A stretch of DNA of 39,920 nucleotides from Robiginitomaculum sp. (GTDB lineage: Bacteria > Pseudomonadota > Alphaproteobacteria > Caulobacterales > Maricaulaceae), in the NCBI GenBank assembly GCA_026982415.1, contig JALSHE010000112.1, forward strand, positions 1 through 39,920. The letters are read 5' to 3'. Of this stretch, positions 1-7,837 are shown piece after piece (the stretch's first letter is position 1; each line of letters starts with the position of its first letter). The position numbers and the translations under genes were made by a program. The notes under the pieces were generated by a model, which made no database searches, was not told where the DNA came from, and saw only the letters and a program-made list of their open reading frames with translations.

Positions 1-136
1 TGTTTTAAGTATATTTTTCATAGTCGTGTCATACCCGATGCATTTTTACGATGCAAACACTTCATGATAAAATCTGCGGGTAATTACAGTAGGTGAATGT
101 CTGTTTTATCCTCAAAAGGGGACATTAGAAACCTGC

Positions 137-637
137 TCATTCTGCAATCCCCAAATGCCGATAAGCACTTTTCAAATCAGTAGTGTCTGTGATAATAAAC
201 CTGCCCGACGATTGCTCAGTCATATCCGCTAATATTTTGGGGCGAGTATGAGTTTTGAACCCCCATATTATCTTTATGAGATCAGGAATAATGAGGATTT
301 CTGGGCAGTTTTTTGGTAAGTCTGGGCGGCTAGTAAAAAGGAATTTCCAATTTCGTTTTGCGCACCTTATTAAAGACGTTTTGCGGTCGACATCTAAAAA
401 AAATACAGTATCAGCTGCATCCCGAACAGTTTGTGAAACGCCTTCGATCACCCATTCAGGCCTAGAAATTAATGCTCGTTCTTTCGCGGCTCTCGTCTCA
501 GGTGGGGTTTTCACCCAACCCTCTTGCCACACGATTTTATCGAGGCCAAAAACTGGCAGTCCCAGCGCGGTTCCGATTTCACGCGCTAATGTAGATTTGC
601 CTGCGCCCGCATTTCCTGTGACATGAATTTTAGACAT
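137..637 (-). CDS. Adenylate kinase-like P-loop kinase (topology modulation/FlaR-like)
   Basis: A 166-residue P-loop nucleotide kinase of the small 'topology modulation' or FlaR-like group, which resembles adenylate and shikimate kinases; the true substrate is unknown for most members. The Walker A motif GNAGAGKST lies at about residues 8-16, followed by the family-typical 'LDKIVWQEGW' stretch and a 'WVIEG' segment before a hydrophobic 'VFFLDVD' strand. The open frame continues upstream to 745, but the ATG at 637 was chosen because the protein family begins directly at the beta strand before the P-loop (MSKIHVTG). The start overlaps the stop of the short upstream frame by 8 nt, so the two may be co-translated; no strong Shine-Dalgarno is visible. 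Family assignment is firm, biological role is not. Confidence 0.8.
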   Translation of the reverse strand: MSKIHVTGNAGAGKSTLAREIGTALGLPVFGLDKIVWQEGWVKTPPETRAAKERALISRPEWVIEGVSQTVRDAADTVFFLDVDRKTSLIRCAKRNWKFLFTSRPDLPKNCPEILIIPDLIKIIWGFKTHTRPKILADMTEQSSGRFIITDTTDLKSAYRHLGIAE

Positions 638-869
638 CGATATAAACTTCACTGAGACGCGCCTTGCGTCTCCAAGGGTTAAATTTTTGGCAAGGAGCAT
701 CCCAGTCAATCGCATTTGGATCAATTTTATGAATAATAAAATCAAATAAATCTCTGCGCTGCAGTTGCGTAATGTTCATATTCCCAATGTAAGGCTTAAT
801 TCGTGACTGACAACGCAAATATCTAAGGCTGCTTCTGCCCCCATAGCAGTCTAAGTATTTCTCTCCCAT
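630..869 (-). CDS. Short unidentified reading frame, possibly a gene remnant
   Basis: A 79-codon frame lying between tRNA-Glu and the P-loop kinase, with its stop overlapping the kinase start. A second in-frame ATG at 779 gives a 49-residue product beginning MNITQLQRRDLFDFI. That opening faintly recalls the start of AbiJ-type N-terminal domains, which often begin with M-x-I-T-x-x-x-R-R-D-I-x-D, but the match covers only about 25 residues and may be chance. Neither start has a good ribosome binding site. It could be a real small protein translated with the kinase, the truncated head of a lost gene, or noise. I do not recognise it. Confidence 0.25.
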   Translation of the reverse strand: MGEKYLDCYGGRSSLRYLRCQSRIKPYIGNMNITQLQRRDLFDFIIHKIDPNAIDWDAPCQKFNPWRRKARLSEVYIDV

Positions 870-923
870 ATTTTTCTCTACACAGAAATCTTATCCGAGG
901 TATTATATGAAAGTCGTATCTGA

Positions 924-998
924 TGGCAGTCCCTAGGGGAATCGAACCCCTCTTTCCAGGTTGAAAACCTGGCGTCCTAACCGATAGACGAAGGGACC
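924..998 (-). tRNA. tRNA-Glu (anticodon TTC)
   Basis: Read on the minus strand, a complete 75-nt cloverleaf starts GGTCCCTTCG and ends with an encoded CCA. The acceptor arms GGTCCCT and AGGGACT pair, with a G-U first pair. The anticodon arm CCAGG/CCTGG carries a TTTTCAA loop, giving anticodon TTC for glutamate. The T arm reads GAGGGGTTCGATTCCCCT. A promoter lies just upstream. Confidence 0.96.
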
Positions 999-1017
999 GC
1001 AATATCAGCGAACCGCT

Positions 1018-1046
1018 CATATATAGTCGCACATGTTCTGGTGCAA
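1018..1046 (-). promoter_or_regulatory. Probable promoter of tRNA-Glu
   Basis: On the minus strand a -35-like TTGCAC (1041-1046) and a -10-like TATATG (1018-1023) are separated by 17 nt, which would start transcription about 10-15 nt before the mature tRNA 5' end. Motif match only. Confidence 0.4.
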
Positions 1047-1095
1047 GACATAATGGCAAGAAAAATGCAAATTTTTGGGCAAAATTACCCTATTA

Positions 1096-2868
1096 TTATT
1101 CAGCTATGGCCAAATCACTTATCTGCACGTCAATTTTGGTGCGCCCCTTCCAGGTATTCTCTTTTAGGCGGGCGGCAATGTGGACTTTAGGCGGCGTCGG
1201 GGAAAGCAATATCTCTGCGATTCCGGTTTCCTCGGCGCGAAATGCGATGCCCGCCAAACGGGTTCCCGAACCATCTTCAAAGGCACAACGCACATGGCCA
1301 CCGTTCAACCTTTGGGCATAGGTCACCCGCATATCGGCGAAGGCAAATAGCGGTTCCGGCATTTTCGCGCCGTAGGGTCCAACCCTGCCTATTTCTTTTA
1401 TCAGGTCAATACCGACCGCCGACGGACTTAGGAGCGCATCTATTTTAAGGGCAGAATTTTTGCGAGCCTCTATGACATCCCCGCGCAAATAGTCTTCTAT
1501 AAACGCTTGAAATTCCGGTATTTTATCCTCGGCCACAGTTAATCCTGCCGCCATGGCATGGCCGCCGCCTGCGTCCAATATGCCTTGCGCTCGCGCCGCA
1601 ATAATCGCCGTCCCCATATCAACGCCGTACATGGACCGCCCCGACCCTTTGCCGACACCCTCTGCGTCAATTCCGATAACGATAGCCGGACGATTATAAC
1701 GGTCTTTTAGCCGCCCGGCAACGATGCCGATAACCCCTGCATGCCAGTTTTGCATAGCAATACAGATAACTTGCGGGCCGTTTGGTGAATGTATACCGGG
1801 CATTTGTTCGACTTGTTCAAGGGCTTCGGTAAGGATGCGGTCTTGGAGATGCCGGCGCTCTTTATTGATGCGGTCAAGTTCTGCGGCAAAGCCCGCGACT
1901 TCATCCGCATCATCGCTGGAGAGCATACGCGCACCCATATCGGCTTGGCCGATACGCCCGCCCGCATTAATCCGCGGCCCCAAGATAAACCCGCCGTGGT
2001 AAGTGGTATACGGCGCACTAACCCCGGCCACTTCGGCCAAAGCCGCCAAGCCCAAATTGGGCACGTTTGAGAGGACTTTCAACCCCTGAGCAACAAAGGC
2101 CCGGTTAAGTCCAGTAAGCGGCACCACATCACAAATCGTCCCAAGGGCAGTTAAATCGAGGAAACTAAGCAAGTCCGGCGTGCCGCCAATTCCGCGCTTT
2201 TTGGCTTCGCGGTTGAGGGCAACCAATAACATAAATGACACCCCCGCCGCAGCCAAATGCCCAAGGCCGGATGTGTCGTCGGGGCGGTTCGGGTTGACCA
2301 AAGCATAGCAGGGCGACATGTCGCCGCTCATCATATGGTGGTCAATGACGATGATGGGCAACTTAATATCCGCCGCCGCCGTGAGAGCGTCTTCGGCGCT
2401 CGCGCCGCAATCAACGGTGATGACCAAATCGGCACCGGATTTCTTAAGCTGCTTAAACGCTTCTACCGACGGGCCGTAGCCCTCTTTAATACGGTCGGGC
2501 ACATAAAGGCCAAACTTCGCCCCAAGCGCCCTGCCCCAACGGATTAACTGCGCCGCCGATGTACCGCCATCTACATCATAATCTGCGAAAATGGTGATAG
2601 CTTCTCCGGACTCAACCGCATCAACTATCCGCACCGCAGCCTTGTGCATGTCCGCCAGCGATGACGGGTCGGGCAAGTATCCGCGCAAGGTCGGGTTCAG
2701 AAATTTCTCAGCTTCCGTAGGTTCAACCCCGCGCCCTGCCAATATTTGCGCCGTGGTTTGGCTTAGCCCTTGGTTGGAGAGCGCGGTTATTTTCGCATCA
2801 TCATCATTGCGCATCACCCATTTCTGGCCGCGTACTGATGATGTTATGCCCAGTAATACATCAGACAT
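1096..2868 (-). CDS. recJ: Single-stranded-DNA-specific exonuclease RecJ
   Basis: RecJ degrades single-stranded DNA 5' to 3' and acts in the RecF recombination pathway, mismatch repair and restart of stalled forks. The 590-residue length is normal for alphaproteobacteria. DHH-family metal-binding motifs are in order: DYDVDG at residues 96-101, VDCG at 152-155 and DHH at 176-178. The DHHA1 domain with its glycine-rich GGGH motif follows in the second half, and a C-terminal OB-type region ends the protein. The start MSDVLLG is 12 nt downstream of the small lipoprotein's stop, in an order that would put the lipoprotein gene upstream and recJ downstream in one transcript. recF and dnaN occur elsewhere in the same window. 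Confidence 0.97.
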   Translation of the reverse strand: MSDVLLGITSSVRGQKWVMRNDDDAKITALSNQGLSQTTAQILAGRGVEPTEAEKFLNPTLRGYLPDPSSLADMHKAAVRIVDAVESGEAITIFADYDVDGGTSAAQLIRWGRALGAKFGLYVPDRIKEGYGPSVEAFKQLKKSGADLVITVDCGASAEDALTAAADIKLPIIVIDHHMMSGDMSPCYALVNPNRPDDTSGLGHLAAAGVSFMLLVALNREAKKRGIGGTPDLLSFLDLTALGTICDVVPLTGLNRAFVAQGLKVLSNVPNLGLAALAEVAGVSAPYTTYHGGFILGPRINAGGRIGQADMGARMLSSDDADEVAGFAAELDRINKERRHLQDRILTEALEQVEQMPGIHSPNGPQVICIAMQNWHAGVIGIVAGRLKDRYNRPAIVIGIDAEGVGKGSGRSMYGVDMGTAIIAARAQGILDAGGGHAMAAGLTVAEDKIPEFQAFIEDYLRGDVIEARKNSALKIDALLSPSAVGIDLIKEIGRVGPYGAKMPEPLFAFADMRVTYAQRLNGGHVRCAFEDGSGTRLAGIAFRAEETGIAEILLSPTPPKVHIAARLKENTWKGRTKIDVQISDLAIAE

Positions 2869-2880
2869 TAGCGGGGCACA

Positions 2881-3219
2881 TTATTGCGGATCATCTTTTT
2901 TATAGGCGTCCGCTTCCGCCCGCAAACGCTGCATTTCGCGCACTATCTCTGCGTCTGATTTTGGATCAACCAAGTCCGGATCCGAGAAACTGTCCTTTTT
3001 AGCCATAATATCCTGCGCAGCTTGATCCCATTTTTCTGCTGAGCGCAGACCTTTGGGCTTTTGCGGCGCGTCTTCGACTTTGGGGTAATCAGGAATGTTT
3101 TCAGCTTCCGATTTAAATTCTGGAAACTTGATAAAGTCCATATCCGGCATTTTTATGCTGGCGCAACTGCTTAACACTGTAGCGATGGCAATAAAACTAA
3201 CTGTACGGCGTAAATGCAT
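2881..3219 (-). CDS. Small putative lipoprotein, upstream of recJ
   Basis: A 112-residue predicted lipoprotein. A short charged start (MHLRRT) and hydrophobic stretch run into the lipobox LSSC at residues 16-19, so Cys19 should be lipidated and the protein anchored in the envelope. The mature part is hydrophilic and rich in Pro, Asp and Lys, with a conserved-looking centre around 'PDYPKVEDAP' and 'GLRSAEKWDQAA', and a helical, charged C-terminus. Similar short lipoproteins are common next to recJ or argC-type genes in alphaproteobacteria as far as I recall; no function is known to me. The frame is open to 3276 and another ATG is at 3237; 3219 was chosen because it gives the cleanest signal peptide. 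Confidence 0.75.
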   Translation of the reverse strand: MHLRRTVSFIAIATVLSSCASIKMPDMDFIKFPEFKSEAENIPDYPKVEDAPQKPKGLRSAEKWDQAAQDIMAKKDSFSDPDLVDPKSDAEIVREMQRLRAEADAYKKDDPQ

Positions 3220-3309
3220 GATGATGATTCCGTTCATTCCTTCAGACAATATGTGACAAATACCCCCCAAGGTCACGCAGTTTCTTCATTAAAGCTTGTT
3301 AGGGAATCA

Positions 3310-4347
3310 CTAGGGGAATATCGGCACCAAATTTAACCCCAAGGTCTCGTCCCAGCCCATCATTGCATTAAGGTTTTGTACGGCTTGGCCTGAGGAGCCT
3401 TTCGTGAGGTTGTCTATGACCGAAATTATGACGACGCGGCGTGGGTTGCGATCTGGGAATATGCCGATACGGCATTGATTGGATGCGCGGATATGGCGAG
3501 TGTGGGGGACGACGCCCTCTGGCTCAACATGCACGAATGCTTCGTTTTTATAGTGGTTTTCATAGGCGGCGCGCAGCTCTTGGATGGTCACGCCTTGGTT
3601 CAGTTCCACATTAACCGTGGCAATCATACCTCTGTTCATAGGGACGAGGTGCGGAGTGAAGCTAACCGTGATTTTCTTGCCCGTTGCCGCGCTTATTTTT
3701 TCGTCTATTTCCGGTCCGTGGCGGTGGCTTCCGATTGCATAGGCATGGGCGCCCTCTGCGGTTTCGGGATAAATCAGCGCGGTGCTTTCTTTGCGCCCTG
3801 CGCCGCTAACGCCGGATTTGGCATCTATGATGATATTATCCGTGTCGAACAGATCTAGACCGGGCAATATTGCCAACAGGCTAGCGGTAGGATAACAGCC
3901 CGGACAGGCGACCAAGCTTGCGTTTTTCAAATCATCTCTGGCATATTCGGTTAGGCCGTAAACTGCATTTGCCAACAAGTCTGGCGAAGTATGTTTACGG
4001 CCATAGGTTTGTAAGTAAACCCCGGCGTTTTTTAGACGAAAATCTGCTGATAAATCTATGATTTTATTGTCTTTATGGGCAATTTCAGCAATCGTATCTT
4101 CGCTGGCACCATGGGGCAAGCAAGCGAATACCGCATCAATTTCGTCCCATTTGACATCCTGCCAGTTTTGCAAATCTGGCAGGCCTTGATGAGCGAGATG
4201 CGGGTAAACATCTGCGTAGGCTTTGTCCGCATGGCGGTGGGCGGTCAACGCCACCAAGTCCAAATTCGGATGCCCCATAATCAGGCGCACGGCTTCTGCG
4301 CCCGTATAGCCAGACGCCCCTAAAACTGCGGTTTTTAGTTTTGTCAT
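3310..4347 (-). CDS. argC: N-acetyl-gamma-glutamyl-phosphate reductase
   Basis: ArgC carries out the NADPH-dependent reduction of N-acetylglutamyl phosphate to the semialdehyde, the third step of arginine synthesis, in the cytoplasm. The 345-residue protein has the nucleotide-binding motif GASGYTGAE near residues 10-18 and the catalytic cysteine in PGCYPTA (Cys151), with HRHGPEI further on. The open frame reaches 4503, but that extension lies inside the end of rpsI; the ATG at 4347 has a strong ribosome binding site (AAGGTGAGG, 3 nt before the start) and gives the family's normal length. The gene sits 35 nt past the rpsI terminator hairpin, so it may depend on read-through or on a promoter inside this short gap. 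Confidence 0.96.
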   Translation of the reverse strand: MTKLKTAVLGASGYTGAEAVRLIMGHPNLDLVALTAHRHADKAYADVYPHLAHQGLPDLQNWQDVKWDEIDAVFACLPHGASEDTIAEIAHKDNKIIDLSADFRLKNAGVYLQTYGRKHTSPDLLANAVYGLTEYARDDLKNASLVACPGCYPTASLLAILPGLDLFDTDNIIIDAKSGVSGAGRKESTALIYPETAEGAHAYAIGSHRHGPEIDEKISAATGKKITVSFTPHLVPMNRGMIATVNVELNQGVTIQELRAAYENHYKNEAFVHVEPEGVVPHTRHIRASNQCRIGIFPDRNPRRVVIISVIDNLTKGSSGQAVQNLNAMMGWDETLGLNLVPIFP

Positions 4348-4381
4348 AATCCTCACCTTACGTTTTTTGGCCATTATCCAA

Positions 4382-4410
4382 TAAAAAAGGGCGCTCCGAA
4401 GAACGCCCTT
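4382..4410 (-). terminator. Intrinsic terminator of rplM-rpsI
   Basis: On the minus strand AAGGGCG pairs with CGCCCTT (4404-4410 with 4387-4393) around a loop containing TTCTTCGG, and the stem runs directly into a T tract. It lies about 30 nt after the rpsI stop. Confidence 0.85.
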
Positions 4411-4438
4411 GCAATACAATAATATTGTGTGTTTTTGC

Positions 4439-4951
4439 TTAACGTTTGGAGAACTGGAAGCTCTTACGGGCTTTTTTGCGACCGTATTTCTTACGTTCAA
4501 CAACGCGACTATCGCGTGTCATAAAGCCGCCGGCTTTCAGGGCCGCACGAAGTGATGGCTCATAATATGTGAGCGCCTTGGAGATGCCGTGGCGAACCGC
4601 ACCCGCTTGGCCGGACAGACCGCCGCCTTTAACGGTGGCCATTACGTCATAGCTGTCTACACGTTCGGCAGCCTCGAAAGGCTGGCGAATAATGAGGCGC
4701 AGAACCGGACGCGCGAAATACACTTCCTGGTCACGACCATTGACGGTGATTTTGCCATTGCCTGGCTTGATCCAAACCCGCGCAATAGAGTTTTTCCGTT
4801 TACCCGTCGCATATGAACGACCAAGGTCGTCGATCTTTGGTTCAGGGAGAACAACTTCGACAACAACGCCGCCGTCTTCGGTCGGTGTAGCAGTCGCCAC
4901 GCCGTCCATGACGCTTTTCAGGTCTTCTAATGTTTGTTTCTCAGTAGCCAT
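4439..4951 (-). CDS. rpsI: 30S ribosomal protein S9
   Basis: S9 is a small-subunit protein whose C-terminal tail reaches the P-site tRNA. The conserved body begins at [17 protein letters not shown] (from about residue 44) and ends with the basic [12 protein letters not shown] tail, with the final Lys-Arg that contacts tRNA intact. The 170-residue product carries an acidic N-terminal extension of about 40 residues (DLKSVMDG...[10 protein letters not shown]), as often seen in alphaproteobacteria. It lies 1 nt downstream of rplM, the usual pairing, and is followed by a strong terminator. Confidence 0.98.
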   Translation of the reverse strand: MATEKQTLEDLKSVMDGVATATPTEDGGVVVEVVLPEPKIDDLGRSYATGKRKNSIARVWIKPGNGKITVNGRDQEVYFARPVLRLIIRQPFEAAERVDSYDVMATVKGGGLSGQAGAVRHGISKALTYYEPSLRAALKAGGFMTRDSRVVERKKYGRKKARKSFQFSKR

Positions 4952-4952
4952 G

Positions 4953-5423
4953 TTATTTGACCCTTACGTTTTTAGAGTTCATTGCCGCAAAATCAATCAC
5001 AGTCGGCTTTTGCGCTTCGTGGGGATGCTCAGATCCAGCATAAACATGCAGATTGGAAAGTTGCTTGCGCGCCAAGGGGCTTTCCTTTGGCAACATACGC
5101 TGCACAGCTTTGCGCAAAACACGTTCCGGGAAACGACCACCAAGGATTTTACCAGCAGTCGTTTCTTTCAAACCACCCGGATAGCCCGTATGACGGTAAT
5201 AGACTTTGTCGGTCATTTTTTTACCGGTCAACGCCACTTTTTCAGCGTTGATAACAATGACATTATCGCCGCAATCAATGTGTGGTGAATAATCAGGACG
5301 GTGTTTGCCGCGCAGATGGAGGGCAATATAAGAAGCAAGACGGCCAGTTACGATGTTCTCGGCGTCCAGCAATATCCACTGCTTTTCAACCTCGGCTGTC
5401 TTGAGAAATTTAGTCGTTTTCAT
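4953..5423 (-). CDS. rplM: 50S ribosomal protein L13
   Basis: L13 is an early-assembling large-subunit protein. Family signatures include '[16 protein letters not shown]', '[17 protein letters not shown]', '[13 protein letters not shown]' and '[18 protein letters not shown]'. The start MKTTKF at 5423 gives 156 residues, the normal length; an upstream in-frame ATG at 5462 would add 13 atypical residues. The gene precedes rpsI with a 1-nt gap. A candidate promoter is 67-95 nt upstream. Confidence 0.98.
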   Translation of the reverse strand: MKTTKFLKTAEVEKQWILLDAENIVTGRLASYIALHLRGKHRPDYSPHIDCGDNVIVINAEKVALTGKKMTDKVYYRHTGYPGGLKETTAGKILGGRFPERVLRKAVQRMLPKESPLARKQLSNLHVYAGSEHPHEAQKPTVIDFAAMNSKNVRVK

Positions 5424-5489
5424 AATTTTCTTTCGGAGTTTCTCAAATGAAATGGGCGGCAAATCATGTCACCCTTTAAATATTGCGCC

Positions 5490-5518
5490 CTCTTATGTGC
5501 GCCGTAGCACTTCGTCAA
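5490..5518 (-). promoter_or_regulatory. Candidate promoter of rplM-rpsI
   Basis: On the minus strand TTGACG (5513-5518) and a weak TAAGAG (5490-5495) are 17 nt apart. This gives a leader of about 60 nt before rplM. The -35 is good, the -10 is poor. Confidence 0.35.
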
Positions 5519-5569
5519 CATGTTTCTACATTATTCTTATTTCCCTATATATAACAACACGTTAGGTTA

Positions 5570-5587
5570 GCGGTAATATATTACCGC
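5570..5587. repeat. 18-bp perfect palindrome in the rplM/lipoprotein divergent region
   Basis: GCGGTAATATATTACCGC is a perfect inverted repeat with an A/T centre. It lies about 67 nt upstream of the plus-strand lipoprotein gene and 147 nt upstream of rplM. It could be an operator for a dimeric regulator or form a small RNA hairpin. No T tract follows it on either strand. Confidence 0.5.
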
Positions 5588-5653
5588 CTTATTGTGATTT
5601 CAACAAACCAAAAATCACTAGCAAAATACACATAGATAAATTATGGTGACAAA

Positions 5654-6589
5654 ATGAAAAAAACAACCCTCCTCCTCGCCGCGACCATGTTGTCATTTGC
5701 CCTGCCCGCTTGCTCTGGCAAGTCCGACGAACCCAGCGCCGCTGTTGAAACCAAAACTCTCCCGACCATAGACATAGTAGCAACTCATGCCGTTGATTTG
5801 GATATATCGGTAGCAAAGCTCACCTTTGTCCCCAATAGCGTCGCGCCGTGGCTTGGCCGGATTATTTTATTGGACGATGATGGTCACCTCTACTCCACAG
5901 ACATAGAAGGCCGCGACCCTAAGTCAGTCGGAACTGGCAAATACATAGACATATTCGGCTTGGCCAGAGAAGCCGCCCCCGGCGTATTTCTTGCCATTAA
6001 TACAGATAACAATATAGAAGCATTTATCGAGGCCGATAATGACGGCAATTTCTCGCCGATGGTTTATTCTGGAGAAACAGTCAAAGCCCGCGCATTTTGC
6101 GCTCAAAAACAACCTACAGAAAGTCAAATTAGTTTTCTTACAAGTCACGGCAAATATATGACACTTGGTCTGAACATATCAGACAACTACCTCAGTCAAG
6201 AAATTTTATCGGCGCGGCCAAACCCCCGAAAGCCAAATGTTTGCAAATTTGGTTTTCCCGCTATTAGCCTCGGCTCAAGAGATTTTGCCATTCAAAAAGG
6301 CGATATATCGAGCTTATTTATCTCATATTCTCCCCCTATGAAACCGAACCAGAAGCTACCTGTTCTCGAATCATACCGCGCCAACATCAACAATGGCCTT
6401 AGCGTGCGCGGTCTTGAACATGTTAAATTTGTTGCGGTTACCCAGTCCAATTACGGCGGTGGTGCCTATGCTGATGGAGTCTTGGCTATGGTTGATCGGG
6501 ACGAAAGCCGTATTGTTTTTATTAGTTTGTCCTACGCCGAGCGAAAATTGTCGGAGGCCGCTAATCCGCCTAAAAGCACACCTCAATAA
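5654..6589 (+). CDS. Unidentified lipoprotein
   Basis: A 311-residue predicted lipoprotein that I do not recognise. The N-terminus is a textbook lipoprotein signal: MKKTTLLLAATMLSFALPAC, with lipobox LPAC ending at Cys20. The mature protein has repeated short hydrophobic beta-like segments interrupted by Asp/Asn/Gly turns ('ILLDDDGHLYSTDIEG', 'AINTDNNIEAFIEADNDG', 'VLAMVDRDESRIVFISL'). The spacing of these segments suggests a beta-propeller-like fold, but that is inference. Two cysteines (in 'AFCAQK' and 'NVCKFG') could form a disulphide. The start has a GGTGA ribosome site 5 nt upstream. Its last 7 nt overlap the end of ctaA on the opposite strand. Confidence 0.8.
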   Translation: MKKTTLLLAATMLSFALPACSGKSDEPSAAVETKTLPTIDIVATHAVDLDISVAKLTFVPNSVAPWLGRIILLDDDGHLYSTDIEGRDPKSVGTGKYIDIFGLAREAAPGVFLAINTDNNIEAFIEADNDGNFSPMVYSGETVKARAFCAQKQPTESQISFLTSHGKYMTLGLNISDNYLSQEILSARPNPRKPNVCKFGFPAISLGSRDFAIQKGDISSLFISYSPPMKPNQKLPVLESYRANINNGLSVRGLEHVKFVAVTQSNYGGGAYADGVLAMVDRDESRIVFISLSYAERKLSEAANPPKSTPQ

Positions 6590-7620
6590 GTTCTAACCCG
6601 CGCGGTTCTAACTGTCCAAGCTGCCAACAAGAACACCGCTATAGCGCCAGCCTGATGCGTTAAAGCCAAGTGTAGCGGTACAACTGTTAGCAATGTAACT
6701 ATGCCGAGGACGATTTGCGCCAGAATAGCCAGCAACAACCAGCTGACAGCCTTGCGCACGGCGATTTCCTTGTAGCTAACTGCTTTTCGCCACACCAATA
6801 TAGCCATTAAGAACACGGCGTAGCCAAGCATTCTATGGTTAAACTGGATGCTGGCAACATTTTCGAACATGTTTATCCACGCCGGGCTTTGCGCCAGATA
6901 ACCTCCCGGCACTAGCCCGCCGTCCATGAGCGGCCATGTGTTATAGGTCAATCCCGCATGTGTGCCCGCCACCAATGCGCCTGTTAAAATTTGCAAAAAC
7001 ACCAAAAAAAATAGAACGGGCGTTAGCTTTCGTAATTTGGAATCATAGTTTTTTTCCGGCCAATTTTGTCGATTATCCTGCCATGTCCAATACAGTAATG
7101 CCAATATAATAAAGGCCACGCCCAAATGCACGGCCAACCTATATTGGCTTACATCGACTCGGTCGTGGACAAGACCGCTTGCCACCATCCACCAGCCAAT
7201 CGCACCTTGAAGCCCGATCATCAGTAAGATAGCGATAAAACGCACACGTTTACCGCTGGGTAATTTCCTTTGCCATAAAAACCAAACCAGTGGCAAAAAA
7301 TACGCTAAACCAATGAGCCTGCCAAGTTGCCTGTGGCTCCATTCCATAAAATAGATAAATTCAAACCCGGCCAAATCCATATCAGGATGTTCTGCGGAAA
7401 ATTCGGGTATCTGTTTGTATTTGTTAAATTCCGAAATCCAGGCCGCTTCTGATAGTGGCGGCAAAGCCCCGGTTATTGGTTTCCATTCTGTTATAGACAA
7501 CCCAGAATTAGTCAAACGCGTCGCCCCGCCGAGCAAAACTATAGAGACCACCATAATGATCATAATAAAAAGCCATATGCTAACCGCACGGCTGGACTTT
7601 AATGGCGAATGGGATGGCAT
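6583..7620 (-). CDS. ctaA: Heme A synthase (COX15/CtaA)
   Basis: CtaA oxidises the methyl group of heme O to give heme A for aa3-type cytochrome oxidase, in the inner membrane. The 345-residue protein shows about eight membrane segments. Family motifs include 'LLGGATRLTNSGLSITEWKP' near the N-terminus, 'EWSHRQLGRLIG' with a heme-ligand histidine, 'GWWMVASGLV' and 'NHRMLGYAVF'. The start was placed at the ATG at 7620, which follows GGGGA; a TTG at 7632 would add four residues. It is of the alphaproteobacterial and mitochondrial type. The gene ends head-on against the lipoprotein gene with a 7-nt overlap, and no other oxidase gene is in view. Confidence 0.96.
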   Translation of the reverse strand: MPSHSPLKSSRAVSIWLFIMIIMVVSIVLLGGATRLTNSGLSITEWKPITGALPPLSEAAWISEFNKYKQIPEFSAEHPDMDLAGFEFIYFMEWSHRQLGRLIGLAYFLPLVWFLWQRKLPSGKRVRFIAILLMIGLQGAIGWWMVASGLVHDRVDVSQYRLAVHLGVAFIILALLYWTWQDNRQNWPEKNYDSKLRKLTPVLFFLVFLQILTGALVAGTHAGLTYNTWPLMDGGLVPGGYLAQSPAWINMFENVASIQFNHRMLGYAVFLMAILVWRKAVSYKEIAVRKAVSWLLLAILAQIVLGIVTLLTVVPLHLALTHQAGAIAVFLLAAWTVRTARVRTY

Positions 7621-7679
7621 TATTTTCCCCAATTTTGTTCCAAGTTAATTCTCGGGCTATTTTCTCCAAATCAGAACAA

Positions 7680-7756
7680 TGGTCGGAGCGATAGGATTTG
7701 AACCTACGACCCCTCGCCCCCCAGGCGAGTGCGCTACCGGACTGCGCTACGCTCCG
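7680..7756 (-). tRNA. tRNA-Pro (anticodon GGG)
   Basis: On the minus strand a 77-nt cloverleaf begins CGGAGCG and ends CGCTCCGACCA with encoded CCA. The anticodon stem CTCGC/GCGAG holds the loop CTGGGGG, giving anticodon GGG. The T arm contains GGTTCAAATCC. A strong promoter is found just upstream. Confidence 0.96.
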
Positions 7757-7782
7757 ACAATATTGTCCGTTATCAGGCCTGC

Positions 7783-7811
7783 CTTATAGGCAGATGCCTA
7801 CCACGGGACAA
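7783..7811 (-). promoter_or_regulatory. Promoter of tRNA-Pro
   Basis: On the minus strand TTGTCC (7806-7811) and TATAAG (7783-7788) are separated by exactly 17 nt, with the mature tRNA starting about 27 nt after the -10. The -10 lies within a small TGCC/GGCA inverted repeat. Confidence 0.6.
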
Positions 7812-7837
7812 CCAAAATTTATGTAAATTTTGCTTCT

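Noticed and set aside
1-136. Possible genes or repeats at the left edge
   Set aside because: No frame of note and no clear structure in the first 136 nt.
137-745. Longer start for the P-loop kinase at 745
   Set aside because: The additional 36 residues precede the P-loop strand that begins all relatives and overlap the short upstream frame.
823-1059. Minus-strand frame of 78 codons over tRNA-Glu
   Set aside because: It runs straight through the tRNA gene, so its translation is meaningless.
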